This document shows positions 56,223 through 64,000 of a stretch of 64,000 nt of DNA, piece by piece. Both the position numbers and the translations under genes were made by a program. Under the pieces are notes generated by a model, which saw only the letters and a program-made list of their open reading frames with translations, had not been told where the DNA came from and made no database searches. Source of the stretch: Cumulibacter sp047975195 (GTDB lineage Bacteria > Actinomycetota > Actinomycetes > Mycobacteriales > Antricoccaceae); the NCBI GenBank assembly GCA_047975195.1, contig JBKEDB010000058.1, forward strand, positions 1 to 64,000, written 5' to 3'. How positions within the stretch are numbered: position 1 is the first letter of the stretch; each line of letters begins with the position of its first letter.

Positions 56223-56974
56223 CCGCGCGCGTAGCCGATTTCCGGGCGCAGTAGGACGTGCGTCACGATCGGCTCGCGCTGACCGCCGCTGTGTACGATG
56301 TCCGCGCCGTCCACCCGCACCTGAGTCGCGTGTGCGCGCAGCGCCTCGGTGAGGCTTTTCAGGTGGTGCGCGCCGTCCACCCGTTCAGCGTCGGTGGCGG
56401 CGTCCTCGTCGGTGATGACGACGGCGAGTCGAGTTCCGGTCACGGCGATCGCGCGCCGGGTACCTTCGTAGCACGCGATGTGATCCGGATGCCCGTATCC
56501 GCCCCCTTCGTCGTAGGTAATCACGAGGTCGGGCGTATAGGCCGATATCGATGCCGCGATGTCGTCGGCTACCTCATCGAGGTCTGCACTAGTCAGCGCG
56601 TCGGCCGACACGTTTTCGTCCGGACCCGCCAGGCCAGGACGGATCCATCGCATACCCGAATCGTGGTAGCTGCGCGCGGCGAGTCCGCGAGCGCGAGCGG
56701 GTGGTTCGCCCAAGTAAGCGTGCCAGGTGACCTGCAGTGCATGCAGTGCCGCGCGCAATTCGTTGGCGCGTACCTGACGAAGCTCATCAGTACCCGCCAG
56801 GTGTTGTAGTGGACCTTCGACGACCTCGCCCATCTCCCCGCGTGTAGCGGTCAGTACACCGACCTCAACACCTCGGCTGACAAGTTCCGCGATCAATGCC
56901 CCGGTAGCAATCGTCTCGTCGTCCGGGTGCGCGTGTACGAACAGCACTCGCCGTACGCCATCGAGGATGCTCAT
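56219..56974 (-). CDS. mshB: MshB-type PIG-L deacetylase of mycothiol synthesis
   Basis: A 251-residue zinc deacetylase. VLFVHAHPDDETIATGALIA (His16, Asp18, Asp19) and GYGHPDHIACYEGTRRAI hold the metal ligands and base. VLTATRGEMGEV is the family segment that separates MshB from other PIG-L proteins. It removes acetate from GlcNAc-inositol, the step after MshA. It is about 50 residues shorter than M. tuberculosis MshB, mainly at the C-terminus. The start overlaps the mshA stop as ATGA, so the two steps are made together. Confidence 0.82.
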   Translation of the reverse strand: MSILDGVRRVLFVHAHPDDETIATGALIAELVSRGVEVGVLTATRGEMGEVVEGPLQHLAGTDELRQVRANELRAALHALQVTWHAYLGEPPARARGLAARSYHDSGMRWIRPGLAGPDENVSADALTSADLDEVADDIAASISAYTPDLVITYDEGGGYGHPDHIACYEGTRRAIAVTGTRLAVVITDEDAATDAERVDGAHHLKSLTEALRAHATQVRVDGADIVHSGGQREPIVTHVLLRPEIGYARG

Positions 56975-58155
56975 CCTCGCCCCACCACGCGCGCGAGGAC
57001 GCCGAGTAATCCGTCCGCGGAAGCGTCCCAGCCGAACGTGGCAGCGTGCTGCTGCGCACCGTTTACCAGCTCACGCCAGGCTGCGGGATCACCGCTCAAT
57101 CGTTCGATCTCCTCCCCCCAGGCTGCTGGATCGCGCGTATGCATCAGCGTTCCCGACACCTCATCGGCGACTGCTTCGACCAAGCCGCCAACCGCAGTGG
57201 CGATGACCGGGGTGCCACACGCGGCAGATTCCAACGCGACGAGCCCGAAGGTCTCGGAGTACGAGGGAACGAGGGTCAGCACGGCACGCCCGAGAAACTC
57301 AGCGAGCCCGGGCCGGTCGAAGGAGCCCACGAATCGCACCTTGTCGCGCACACCCAGTTCGTCGACGAGCGAGTGCAGTTCCGCGCCGTACTCGGCGAAA
57401 TCCGCCGACGTGTCGCCGGCGATATGCAGCTCGGGTCGGATCTCAGGCGGGACAGCGGCGATAGCACGCATTGCGAGGTCCGGGGCTTTTAACGGTTGCA
57501 GTCGCGCCGCGTACGCCACGTACGGTGGGTGGGCGCGCTGCAGTTGCGGTACGAACACTTCGTGATCGACCCCAGGCGGGACGACGTGTACCCGCGCCGG
57601 GTCGGCGCCGAGGCGCTCGATGACGGTGCGCGCCTCTGCGCGGCTGATCGTGATGATCGCATCTGATTCGCGCGCCAGCAGCCGCTCCCCTGACTCACGT
57701 CCGGCCGATTCCGGCGGCTCCCCCGCCGAGAGGTCGGCACCGACGGGGGCGGCGATCGAGTGGTAACTCTGCAGATGCGGCACCGACCAACCCCGCGCAA
57801 TCGGCAGCGCTGCGACGCCGGACATCCAGTGCTGGGAGATCACTACGTCGTACGGCTCGAGGCTCGCCAGACCTGCACGGAACTCATCCAATACGGCTTC
57901 TTGAGCGCTCTTGGCCATCGGGTGCGGTGGGCCGGCGTCGATGAGCCGCAACCGGACTCCTCCGGCGACCTCGCTCAGCGCGGGCTGATCGGCGCTGGCC
58001 CGCCGGGTAATCAAGTCGACGCTGTGTCCGCTCCTACCTAGTGCCAACGCCTGATTCAACTCCACGACGTTCATCCCGCCCGCGTCGCCCTGTCCGGGCA
58101 AATCCGTGGGCGAGGTATGCAGCGAGACGCACGCGATGCGCAAGCGAGAGGTCAC
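56971..58155 (-). CDS. mshA: MshA-type glycosyltransferase of mycothiol synthesis
   Basis: A 394-residue GT4 glycosyltransferase. HTSPTDLPGQGDAGGMNVV is the MshA signature, and AARLQPLKAPDLAMRAI the nucleotide-sugar site. YSETFGLVALESAACGTPVI is the EX7E region that binds the diphosphate. It joins GlcNAc from UDP-GlcNAc to inositol-1-phosphate. The linked mshB strengthens the call. The gene is divergent from an APH-fold kinase with 200 bp between them, where I see no clear motif. Confidence 0.85.
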   Translation of the reverse strand: MTSRLRIACVSLHTSPTDLPGQGDAGGMNVVELNQALALGRSGHSVDLITRRASADQPALSEVAGGVRLRLIDAGPPHPMAKSAQEAVLDEFRAGLASLEPYDVVISQHWMSGVAALPIARGWSVPHLQSYHSIAAPVGADLSAGEPPESAGRESGERLLARESDAIITISRAEARTVIERLGADPARVHVVPPGVDHEVFVPQLQRAHPPYVAYAARLQPLKAPDLAMRAIAAVPPEIRPELHIAGDTSADFAEYGAELHSLVDELGVRDKVRFVGSFDRPGLAEFLGRAVLTLVPSYSETFGLVALESAACGTPVIATAVGGLVEAVADEVSGTLMHTRDPAAWGEEIERLSGDPAAWRELVNGAQQHAATFGWDASADGLLGVLARVVGRG

Positions 58156-58356
58156 CCGCGCACCTTACGCCTATTTGCACATTCAACAAAAGTTTGAGGC
58201 GGGGTGACACTCACAGATGGTGAGCAAACACTCAACCCGCACGCGTCACGCGTGGCCGCGGCATTTCCAAAACACGCAGATGGGGCTCGCCTGCGGAGGC
58301 GGTGTCCGCGGCAGGTGGCTGAAATGAACAATCGATCGGTCCGTTAAAGTCGAGGA

Positions 58357-59388
58357 ATGACCTCTGATTCCCCACCGATTGCCGGAATCGAGCCGGAGGC
58401 CGTCTCCGCCTGGCTCGCCGACAATGTTTCCGGTTTCACCGGCCCGGCCGAGTTCACGCTCATCGCCGGCGGCCGTTCCAATCTGACCTACCTCGTCAGC
58501 GACCAGTCGGGTCAGCGCCTCGCACTGCGCCGTCCGCCGACCGGCAGCGTGCTGGAGTCCGCGCACGATATGGGTCGCGAGTGGAAGTTCGTCTCTGCCC
58601 TGCAGAACTCCGGCGTCCCGGTGGCACGTGCACGCGCGTTCTGCGACGACCACTCGGTCACCGGCGCAGACTTCTACGTGATGGATTTCGTCGAGGGCAT
58701 CGTGCTCGCTTCGACCGAGGACGCGCTCGGTATCGATGAGTCCGCTCGGTACCACGCCAGCGAGCAAGCCGCCGACGTACTCGCCGCGCTGCATTCTGTT
58801 GACGTCAATGGCCTGGATGTGCCGGGATCACGGAAGACGAGCGGTTACATCGAGCGTCAGGTAGAGCGGTGGACCAAGCAGGTTCAGTCCGTGATGCCGC
58901 CGGAGACCGACCAGGTGGTGCGGATTGCCCAGAAGCTCGTCGACGACGTACCACCGCAGGTCACTGGAATCGCGCACGGTGACTTCCGACTGGGCAACAT
59001 GTCCATCACGCCCGCCGGCGAGATCGTCGCCGTTTTCGACTGGGAACTCGCTACCGTCGGCGACAGCATGGCCGACCTCGGGTGGCTGCTGTCCTCTTGG
59101 TCAGAGCCGGGTGAGTCCGCCAACAGCGCGACCACCAACACGCCCACCCAAGCTCCGGGGTTCATGACGCGAGATCAGGTCGCACAGCGGTACGCCGAGA
59201 AAAGCGGCAACGACATCTCGCGCCTCGACTTCTACCTCGCATTCCAGCGCTGGCGCGGCGCCTGCATCCAGATCGGCGTACGGCATCGTTATGAGGTAGG
59301 CGCGATGGCGGACGACGGCTACGACCACACCGTGCTCAACGCGACGGTCGCCAACTCGCTCGATTCCGCCGAGCAGGCACTCAAGTAA
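58357..59388 (+). CDS. APH-fold phosphotransferase (second copy, alone)
   Basis: A 343-residue kinase of the APH fold, ACAD10/11-linked type. IAHGDFRLGNMSITPAGEIV is the catalytic loop and AVFDWELATVGDSMADLGWL the metal site; the DWELATVGDPxxDLGW form is typical of CoA-linked kinases. LRRPPTGSVLESAHDMGREW holds the ATP-lysine region. No dehydrogenase is next to it. Whether it acts on a hydroxyacyl-CoA, as proposed for the copy at 16633, is unknown. It converges on a response regulator gene two bases away. Confidence 0.8.
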   Translation: MTSDSPPIAGIEPEAVSAWLADNVSGFTGPAEFTLIAGGRSNLTYLVSDQSGQRLALRRPPTGSVLESAHDMGREWKFVSALQNSGVPVARARAFCDDHSVTGADFYVMDFVEGIVLASTEDALGIDESARYHASEQAADVLAALHSVDVNGLDVPGSRKTSGYIERQVERWTKQVQSVMPPETDQVVRIAQKLVDDVPPQVTGIAHGDFRLGNMSITPAGEIVAVFDWELATVGDSMADLGWLLSSWSEPGESANSATTNTPTQAPGFMTRDQVAQRYAEKSGNDISRLDFYLAFQRWRGACIQIGVRHRYEVGAMADDGYDHTVLNATVANSLDSAEQALK

Positions 59389-59389
59389 C

Positions 59390-59995
59390 TCACAACCAAC
59401 CGTTCTCCTGCGCGACCCGTGCCGCATCGGCACGGGTCGACGTATTGGTCTTGCCGATCGCCGAGGAGAGGTGATTGCGTACGGTGCCGGTGGACAAATG
59501 CAGCTGCGCGGCGATCCGCGCCACGGTCCCGCCGTGCAACGCGACCGCGAGCACTTCACGTTCGCGTTCGGTCAGCGGCGAATGCCCCTCGAGCAACGTA
59601 TCTGTCGCCAGCGTCGGGTCAACCACCCGTAAGCCCGCATGCACCCGCCGCACGGCCTCGGCCAGTTCGGCCGCTGGCGTGTCCTTCACGATGAATCCGG
59701 CTGCGCCGGCGGCGAGTGCGCGGCGAACATATCCGGGACGTCCGAACGTCGTCACCATCAATGTGCGGCATGTCGGCATGTGGGTGCGCATCGCTTCAGC
59801 CACTGCGATTCCGTCCATGCCCGGCATCTCGATATCGAGCAAGCACACGTCTGCCCTCTTCGCCAACGCCGCATCGACGACCTCATCACCGCGGCCGACT
59901 TCGGCCACCAAGTCGATATCGCGTTCCATCGATAGCAGCGCCGCAAGTGCACCGCGGACGAGCGCTTGGTCGTCGGCCAACAGAACTCGCACCAC
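59390..59995 (-). CDS. NarL/DesR-type response regulator
   Basis: A 201-residue regulator. VRVLLADDQALVRGALAALL opens the receiver, VCLLDIEMPGMDG holds the Asp, and GFIVKDTPAAEL the Lys. SPLTEREREVLAVALHGGTV and LSTGTVRNHLSSAIGKTNTS are the LuxR-type helix-turn-helix. It starts two bases after the kinase stop. The operon also encodes an ABC exporter, which it probably controls, as DesR-like regulators often do. Confidence 0.88.
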   Translation of the reverse strand: MVRVLLADDQALVRGALAALLSMERDIDLVAEVGRGDEVVDAALAKRADVCLLDIEMPGMDGIAVAEAMRTHMPTCRTLMVTTFGRPGYVRRALAAGAAGFIVKDTPAAELAEAVRRVHAGLRVVDPTLATDTLLEGHSPLTEREREVLAVALHGGTVARIAAQLHLSTGTVRNHLSSAIGKTNTSTRADAARVAQENGWL

Positions 59996-59997
59996 CG

Positions 59998-61110
59998 CTA
60001 CATCTCCACCTTGAGTTCGGTCCCTGCGCCGGCGCTCACCGGCAGGATGCTGAAGCGCCCCGCAGCGGCCTCGACACGTTCGCGGATGCCACGCAGCCCG
60101 TTGCCCTCGGTGGCCGTAGGGCGACCACTGCCGTCGTCGATCACCCGAATCCGACGTTCAGTCAATTCGACCGTGCACGTGCTGGCGCGTGAGTGCCGTA
60201 CGACGTTGGTGACCGCTTCGCGCAGCACCCACGCGAAGATGATGCGGTATCGCGGATCGACGGCATCCGGCGTATCGGGGATATCCGCCTCGATCCCTGC
60301 CGTCGTCAGCGCGTGTCTGGCCGTGTCGAGTTCATCGCTCAACCGTGCGACGCGCAGACCTCCGACTGTTGCGCGTACCTCCGCGAGCGCCTCGCGACTG
60401 AGTGAGGTGATCTCGCTCAATTCCCGCTCAGCCCGCTCGGGATCGACGCGCACCAGCCGCTCGGCCAGTTCGGCCTTCACGATCACCACGGTGAGGCTGT
60501 GGCCGAGTACATCGTGTACGTCGCGCGCGACCCGCTCGCGTTCAGCCACCACCGCGAGCTGCTCTTTGGCTAGTTCACCGACGGCGGCGCGTTCGGTGAT
60601 GATTCGCACCGCACCGGTGGTCACTCCGACGAGGACGACGATCATCGTCATGAACCACCAATGATCGAACTCGCGGGCCGCGACCGGGATAATGACGGTC
60701 GCGGCCAACACGAGCACGAACACGGCGGCTCTCAGCGCGCGCGAGAACGCGAATACGGCGTAGGAGACGATGAACGGGCTGAACCCGAGCGCCTCGATTC
60801 CGATGATCGCCGAGGTTGCGAGCATGACGAGCACCAGTGCGAGCAGACGCAGCACCGCCCCTGTCGTGGGCGGCAGTGCTTCGTCGCCTTCCATCCACCA
60901 CATCGTGCGTACGTAGAACGCGCCAAACGCCACGGTGAGTGCGGCGGCCAGGATCCGCAACCCCCAACTGACGTCGGCCGTCAGCGACGACAACAGCGGG
61001 TAGATGAGGAACAGCACCCAGACCGAGCCCAACAGCCAGCCGAGTTGCTTGCGTTCATGCTCGCGGTCCTCAGCGTGCTGCGGTGAGATCCCCTGCGCGG
61101 ACGCACTCAC
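59998..61110 (-). CDS. DesK-type sensor histidine kinase
   Basis: A 370-residue membrane kinase with about five to six helices (25-165), then VARDVHDVLGHSLTVVIVKA with the phospho-acceptor His. The ATPase domain follows (LREAVTNVVRHSRASTCTVE, IDDGSGRP and GNGLRGIRERVEAAAG). The short cytosolic linker and membrane-embedded sensor fit DesK-like kinases that sense the membrane or a drug. The GTG at 61110 overlaps the stop of the ABC permease as GTGA. Confidence 0.87.
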   Translation of the reverse strand: MSASAQGISPQHAEDREHERKQLGWLLGSVWVLFLIYPLLSSLTADVSWGLRILAAALTVAFGAFYVRTMWWMEGDEALPPTTGAVLRLLALVLVMLATSAIIGIEALGFSPFIVSYAVFAFSRALRAAVFVLVLAATVIIPVAAREFDHWWFMTMIVVLVGVTTGAVRIITERAAVGELAKEQLAVVAERERVARDVHDVLGHSLTVVIVKAELAERLVRVDPERAERELSEITSLSREALAEVRATVGGLRVARLSDELDTARHALTTAGIEADIPDTPDAVDPRYRIIFAWVLREAVTNVVRHSRASTCTVELTERRIRVIDDGSGRPTATEGNGLRGIRERVEAAAGRFSILPVSAGAGTELKVEM

Positions 61111-61853
61111 TGACGTTGGCGGCCCTTGCGCACCAGCAGCACCGCTGCGATCGCGAAGATCACCGTCCATACGCCCACATTAGCCAAGATGAACCCCAGC
61201 GAATCGGCCTCGTCCGTGGTGAGCTGTCCGTCAGTGAGCGGGTAGCGGGCGAGCGCGACCACGCCATACAGCGGCGTGAACCGACCAATGTCCAGCATGA
61301 CTCCGCTGAGCGGAATGAACACGTTCCCCAGGAACGCGAGGATGACGATGGTTCCGCCGGCGGCGCTTACCGCGGTCTCGGAACGGAATCCGGCGCCGAT
61401 CGCCAATCCGAACAGCGCGAATATCGCGGATGCGACGATCACCAAAATCGCGCTGATGACCCAACTCGAAGCGTCGCCTTTCGCCCCGGTCAATCCACCA
61501 ATGACATAGATCAGCGCAACCGGAATGATCGCGATCGCAATGGCCGTGATTGCCTTAATGGCGATGTAGCCGCTGTCGCGTAGCGGCGTGAGTCCGAGTT
61601 GCCGACCCCCACCGAGCATGCGTTCCACCGCGGCCGTCCCGCCGATGTTGGTGGTCGCGGTGACCGCGCCGTACGCAGCCATCGAGATCATGATGTACAT
61701 GGCGACGTTGCCGCTGCCGACAGTTTCGTCCTTGTAGGACTGGGCTGCGCCGAAGACGACGTACATGACCGCCGGGAGACCGGCGATGAAGAATAGCCCG
61801 GGAACGTTACGGAGAATGCGTTTGAGCTCGATTCCGATGAAGGTCGTGTTCAT
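61107..61853 (-). CDS. ABC-2 type exporter permease
   Basis: A 248-residue membrane protein with six helices. ELKRILRNVPGLFFIAGLPA is the start, and FLGNVFIPLSGVMLDIGRFT with PLYGVVALARYPL the conserved late part of ABC-2 permeases. Two copies likely form the channel with the ATPase encoded upstream. Overlaps of four bases on both sides bind the four genes into one operon. The cargo (drug, lipid or peptide) is unknown. Confidence 0.85.
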   Translation of the reverse strand: MNTTFIGIELKRILRNVPGLFFIAGLPAVMYVVFGAAQSYKDETVGSGNVAMYIMISMAAYGAVTATTNIGGTAAVERMLGGGRQLGLTPLRDSGYIAIKAITAIAIAIIPVALIYVIGGLTGAKGDASSWVISAILVIVASAIFALFGLAIGAGFRSETAVSAAGGTIVILAFLGNVFIPLSGVMLDIGRFTPLYGVVALARYPLTDGQLTTDEADSLGFILANVGVWTVIFAIAAVLLVRKGRQRQ

Positions 61854-62791
61854 GCTGACACCTGCTCGCTGGTGACATCGGCGGTCAGCGCCTTGAAGGC
61901 GTTGTCGAGGTTGGCGGTGACGACTTCCAGATCTCGTCCGCCCATCGGCCCAAGAATCTTGCGCGCTAGTTCGTCACTGTCGGAGGTCTGGATAATCGCC
62001 CGCGGGCCACGCCAGGCGACGTCCGATACGTCTGCGCTCGCAGTCAACTGTTGATGGATCAGCGCGATGTCTGTCTCGTTGAATGTCGCCGAGACGGTTC
62101 GCCCGCCGGCGCGAGCGCGGATCTCATCGGTCGATCCATCGGCAACGATGCGCCCGGAGGCGATCAGCACAATACGGTCAGCGAAATCGTCAGCTTCCTC
62201 CAGGTAGTGCGTCGCGAAGACGACGGTTCGGCCTGCGTCGGCGTCCCGGCGCATCGTGTCCCAGAAATCGTGCCGCGCGTTCACGTCCATCCCCGCGGTG
62301 GGTTCGTCCAGGATCAACAAGTCCGGGTCCGGCAGTAGTGCCAACGCGAAACGCAGCCGTTGCTGCTCGCCGCCGGAGCACTTCGATACGCGACGACTCG
62401 CGAGGTCGCGCAAACCGGCGCGTTCGATCACCTCCTCGACTCCTGCGTGATCGCGGTACGTGGAAGCGATCATCTGCACGCTCTCACGCACGGTGATGTC
62501 CGATAGTAGACCGCCCGTTTGCAGCACAGCAGAGACTCGACCGGCGTCGATCGCGGCGCGCGGGTCAAGTCCCAGGACACGCGCAGCCCCCGACGTGGGC
62601 ACAGTCAGTCCGAGCACCATATCGAGAGTGGTGGTTTTTCCGGCGCCGTTCGGGCCGAGGAATGCCACGATTTCGCCGGGGTGAATCTGCAGATTGACCC
62701 CGCGTACGGCGTACACGGGATCGGTGCCGGTCTGGAATGACTTTGTCACGTCGACGAGGTCGATCGCTAACGGTTGTTGCGATGTAGACAT
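61850..62791 (-). CDS. ABC exporter ATPase (DrrA/CcmA-like)
   Basis: A 313-residue ATPase. VAFLGPNGAGKTTTLDMVLG is Walker A, SKCSGGEQQRLRFALALLPD the signature (CSGGEQ), LLILDEPTAGMD Walker B and VVFATHYLEEADDFADRI the switch His. About 85 residues follow after the core, typical of DrrA-like drug exporters. The ATG at 62791 (MSTSQQ) is chosen; upstream residues do not match the family. A terminator at 62905 ends the previous gene, so the promoter must lie at 62792-62904. Confidence 0.9.
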   Translation of the reverse strand: MSTSQQPLAIDLVDVTKSFQTGTDPVYAVRGVNLQIHPGEIVAFLGPNGAGKTTTLDMVLGLTVPTSGAARVLGLDPRAAIDAGRVSAVLQTGGLLSDITVRESVQMIASTYRDHAGVEEVIERAGLRDLASRRVSKCSGGEQQRLRFALALLPDPDLLILDEPTAGMDVNARHDFWDTMRRDADAGRTVVFATHYLEEADDFADRIVLIASGRIVADGSTDEIRARAGGRTVSATFNETDIALIHQQLTASADVSDVAWRGPRAIIQTSDSDELARKILGPMGGRDLEVVTANLDNAFKALTADVTSEQVSA

Positions 62792-62904
62792 AGTTCTGAT
62801 CGTGCCGACAGCGAGCATTGGGTCGCGTCGTCGAACGTCACGTATTGCCCATGACACCTGTCATGAGCAGGCAGGGTCGGTGCCGGGCAGCACACGGCTG
62901 CGCC

Positions 62905-62932
62905 CCCCGCTTCGGTCATGACCGAAGCGGGG
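62905..62932 (-). terminator. Terminator after the molybdenum hydroxylase gene
   Basis: CCCCGCTTCGGTCA and TGACCGAAGCGGGG form a perfect 28-bp palindrome, 20 bp after the stop of the gene at the right edge (minus strand). It separates that operon from the ABC/two-component operon downstream. Confidence 0.82.
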
Positions 62933-62952
62933 CGCAAGCGCGGGTACTGGAT

Positions 62953-64000
62953 TTAGGCCTGGACTCCGGCATCGCCGCCGGGGGCCGTTGCGACCTGCTC
63001 AGGCAGATCCGCGAAGAACGCCGGGATATCCGTCCACGGATCGTGGATCACGCCGTTTTCCGCATCGCGTACGGCGCGCCACACCTTCTCCGGCGTACAC
63101 GGCATGTCGATATGCCGGATGCCGAGGTGCGAGACAGCATCGATCACGGCCGAGTGCACCGCCGGGGTCGAACCGATCGTGCCGGACTCACCGATACCCT
63201 TGGCCCCGATCGGGTTGCCAGGGGCATCCGTTTCGGTGTTCAACGCTTCGAAGTCGCACAGGTCAGCTGCTGATGGCATGCCGTAGTCGGCCAAGGCCGC
63301 GGTGACCAGGTTGCCGTCCTCGTCGTACAGCACCTCTTCGAACAGCGATTGGGCCAACCCCTGGGCGATACCACCGTGCTGCTGGCCACGTACCAGCATC
63401 GGGTTCAGGATTCGGCCGCAGTCGTCCACCGCGATGTGCTTGCGTGGAGTGACGTAACCGGTGTCCAGGTCGACCTCGACCACGGACAGGTGCGCGCCGA
63501 ACGGGAAGGACGGCCCTGGTCCGTCCCAGATTCCGGCGTACTGCAACGGCTCACCACCGTTCTCCTTGGCCAACCCAGCCAACTCGGTCCAACTGATCGA
63601 CTGTCCGGGCACTCCGGCAACGCCCAGGCCGCCAGCATCAGCGACGACGATGTCATCGACGTTGGCTTCGAACTTTTCGGCGGCCAACTGCTTCGCCCGG
63701 GTCAGCACGTGATCGGCGGAGTTACGCAAGGCGTTACCACCGACCTGCAGCGAGCGCGAACCGCCGGTGCCGAACCCGCTGGGCACCTCCGCCGTGTCGT
63801 TGTGCACCAGACGGATGTCTTCCAGCGGAATGCCCAGGTGATCAGACAGCAGCATCGCGAATGCCGTGCGGTGGCCCTGTCCACTCGCGCCGGTTCCCAC
63901 CCGCATCGTCGCGCTGCCGTCATCTTCGATCACGACGCTGCTCCACTCGGACGGGCCGAGCCCGGCAGTGACCTCGACGTAGGCGCTCACGCCGATGCCC
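62953..64000 (-). CDS. Molybdenum hydroxylase large subunit (CoxL/xanthine dehydrogenase-like), C-terminal part
   Basis: The last about 349 residues of a protein that begins outside the window. RVGTGASGQGHRTAFAMLLS, PSGFGTGGSRSLQVGG and GAKGIGESGTIGSTPAVHSA are the molybdopterin-binding and active-site segments; the Glu in GIGES is the catalytic base. LVRGQQHGGIAQGLAQSLFE is typical of the aldehyde oxidase / CO dehydrogenase group. The AYRxxxR active-site loop that would identify a true CO dehydrogenase is beyond the edge, so the substrate is open. The matching FAD and iron-sulfur subunits are not visible here. Confidence 0.88.
   Translation of the reverse strand, partial: GIGVSAYVEVTAGLGPSEWSSVVIEDDGSATMRVGTGASGQGHRTAFAMLLSDHLGIPLEDIRLVHNDTAEVPSGFGTGGSRSLQVGGNALRNSADHVLTRAKQLAAEKFEANVDDIVVADAGGLGVAGVPGQSISWTELAGLAKENGGEPLQYAGIWDGPGPSFPFGAHLSVVEVDLDTGYVTPRKHIAVDDCGRILNPMLVRGQQHGGIAQGLAQSLFEEVLYDEDGNLVTAALADYGMPSAADLCDFEALNTETDAPGNPIGAKGIGESGTIGSTPAVHSAVIDAVSHLGIRHIDMPCTPEKVWRAVRDAENGVIHDPWTDIPAFFADLPEQVATAPGGDAGVQA

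Noticed and set aside
1..64000. CRISPR arrays, tRNA or rRNA genes, prophage modules
   Set aside because: I saw no regularly spaced repeats, cloverleaf-like sequences with a CCA end, ribosomal RNA segments, or phage structural and integrase genes in the window.

Overview
The window is chromosomal DNA of a high-GC actinobacterium. Three gene sets support this. One is a mycothiol set: mshA-mshB (56219-58155), a mycothione reductase (34977-36371) and a truncated mycothiol-dependent isomerase-like gene at the left edge. The second is the actinobacterial block pgsA / DUF881 / sbp / DUF881 / gcvH / garA / merR / DUF151 nuclease / merR / gcvP (38975-47888), in the same order as M. tuberculosis Rv1822-Rv1832. 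The third is a group of lipid and CoA enzymes. GTG and TTG starts and 4-bp ATGA or GTGA overlaps are common. I could not fix the genus from the sequence.

Layout. 1-0.8 kb: end of a frameshifted IS30-type element that cuts off a DinB/MDMPI gene. 0.9-15.2 kb: mostly housekeeping and lipid genes (hydrolases, a GNAT-Nudix fusion, acyl-CoA ligase, GMC oxidoreductase, rRNA methyltransferase RlmC, rhodanese, a mesaconyl-CoA hydratase homologue, an Hsp70-like remnant, VOC and SDR proteins). 15.3-24.6 kb: one minus-strand cluster of seven genes: acyl-CoA dehydrogenase, APH-fold kinase, sugar-type ABC ATPase, stand-alone beta-propeller, permease fused to a beta-propeller, lipoprotein binding protein and second permease. 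It is divergent from a TetR gene, and two near-identical 16-bp operator-like sites lie between them. 25.5-33.8 kb: a Cys-less thiolase with a DUF35 partner, Nudix, CDF transporter, CoA-transferase pair, FadD and an M50B peptidase. 34-38.9 kb: cysK, mtr, coaA, amidase. 39-48.8 kb: glycine cleavage, GarA and cell-envelope block, with a glycine riboswitch before gcvP. 48.8-49.2 kb: an isolated 73-residue gene with its own promoter-like sequence, leader hairpin and terminator. 49.2-64 kb: a DUF998-tesB-LLM-SDR operon, two two-component systems (one with a frameshifted kinase, one coupled to an ABC exporter), a second CoA-transferase pair, mshA-mshB, a second APH-fold kinase, and the C-terminal part of a molybdenum hydroxylase large subunit at the right edge.

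How the genes may work together. The most interesting unit is 15.3-24.8 kb. An APH-fold kinase next to an ACAD10/11-like dehydrogenase is the arrangement used for 4-hydroxyacyl-CoA catabolism (LvaA/LvaC of levulinate degradation; mammalian ACAD10/ACAD11). SMP-30-type propellers are often lactonases, and lactonases make hydroxy acids. I therefore infer a TetR-controlled uptake and catabolic system for a lactone or 4-hydroxy acid, with the lactonase built into the permease. A second propeller has lost all three metal ligands seen in the first. This is inference from domains and gene order only.
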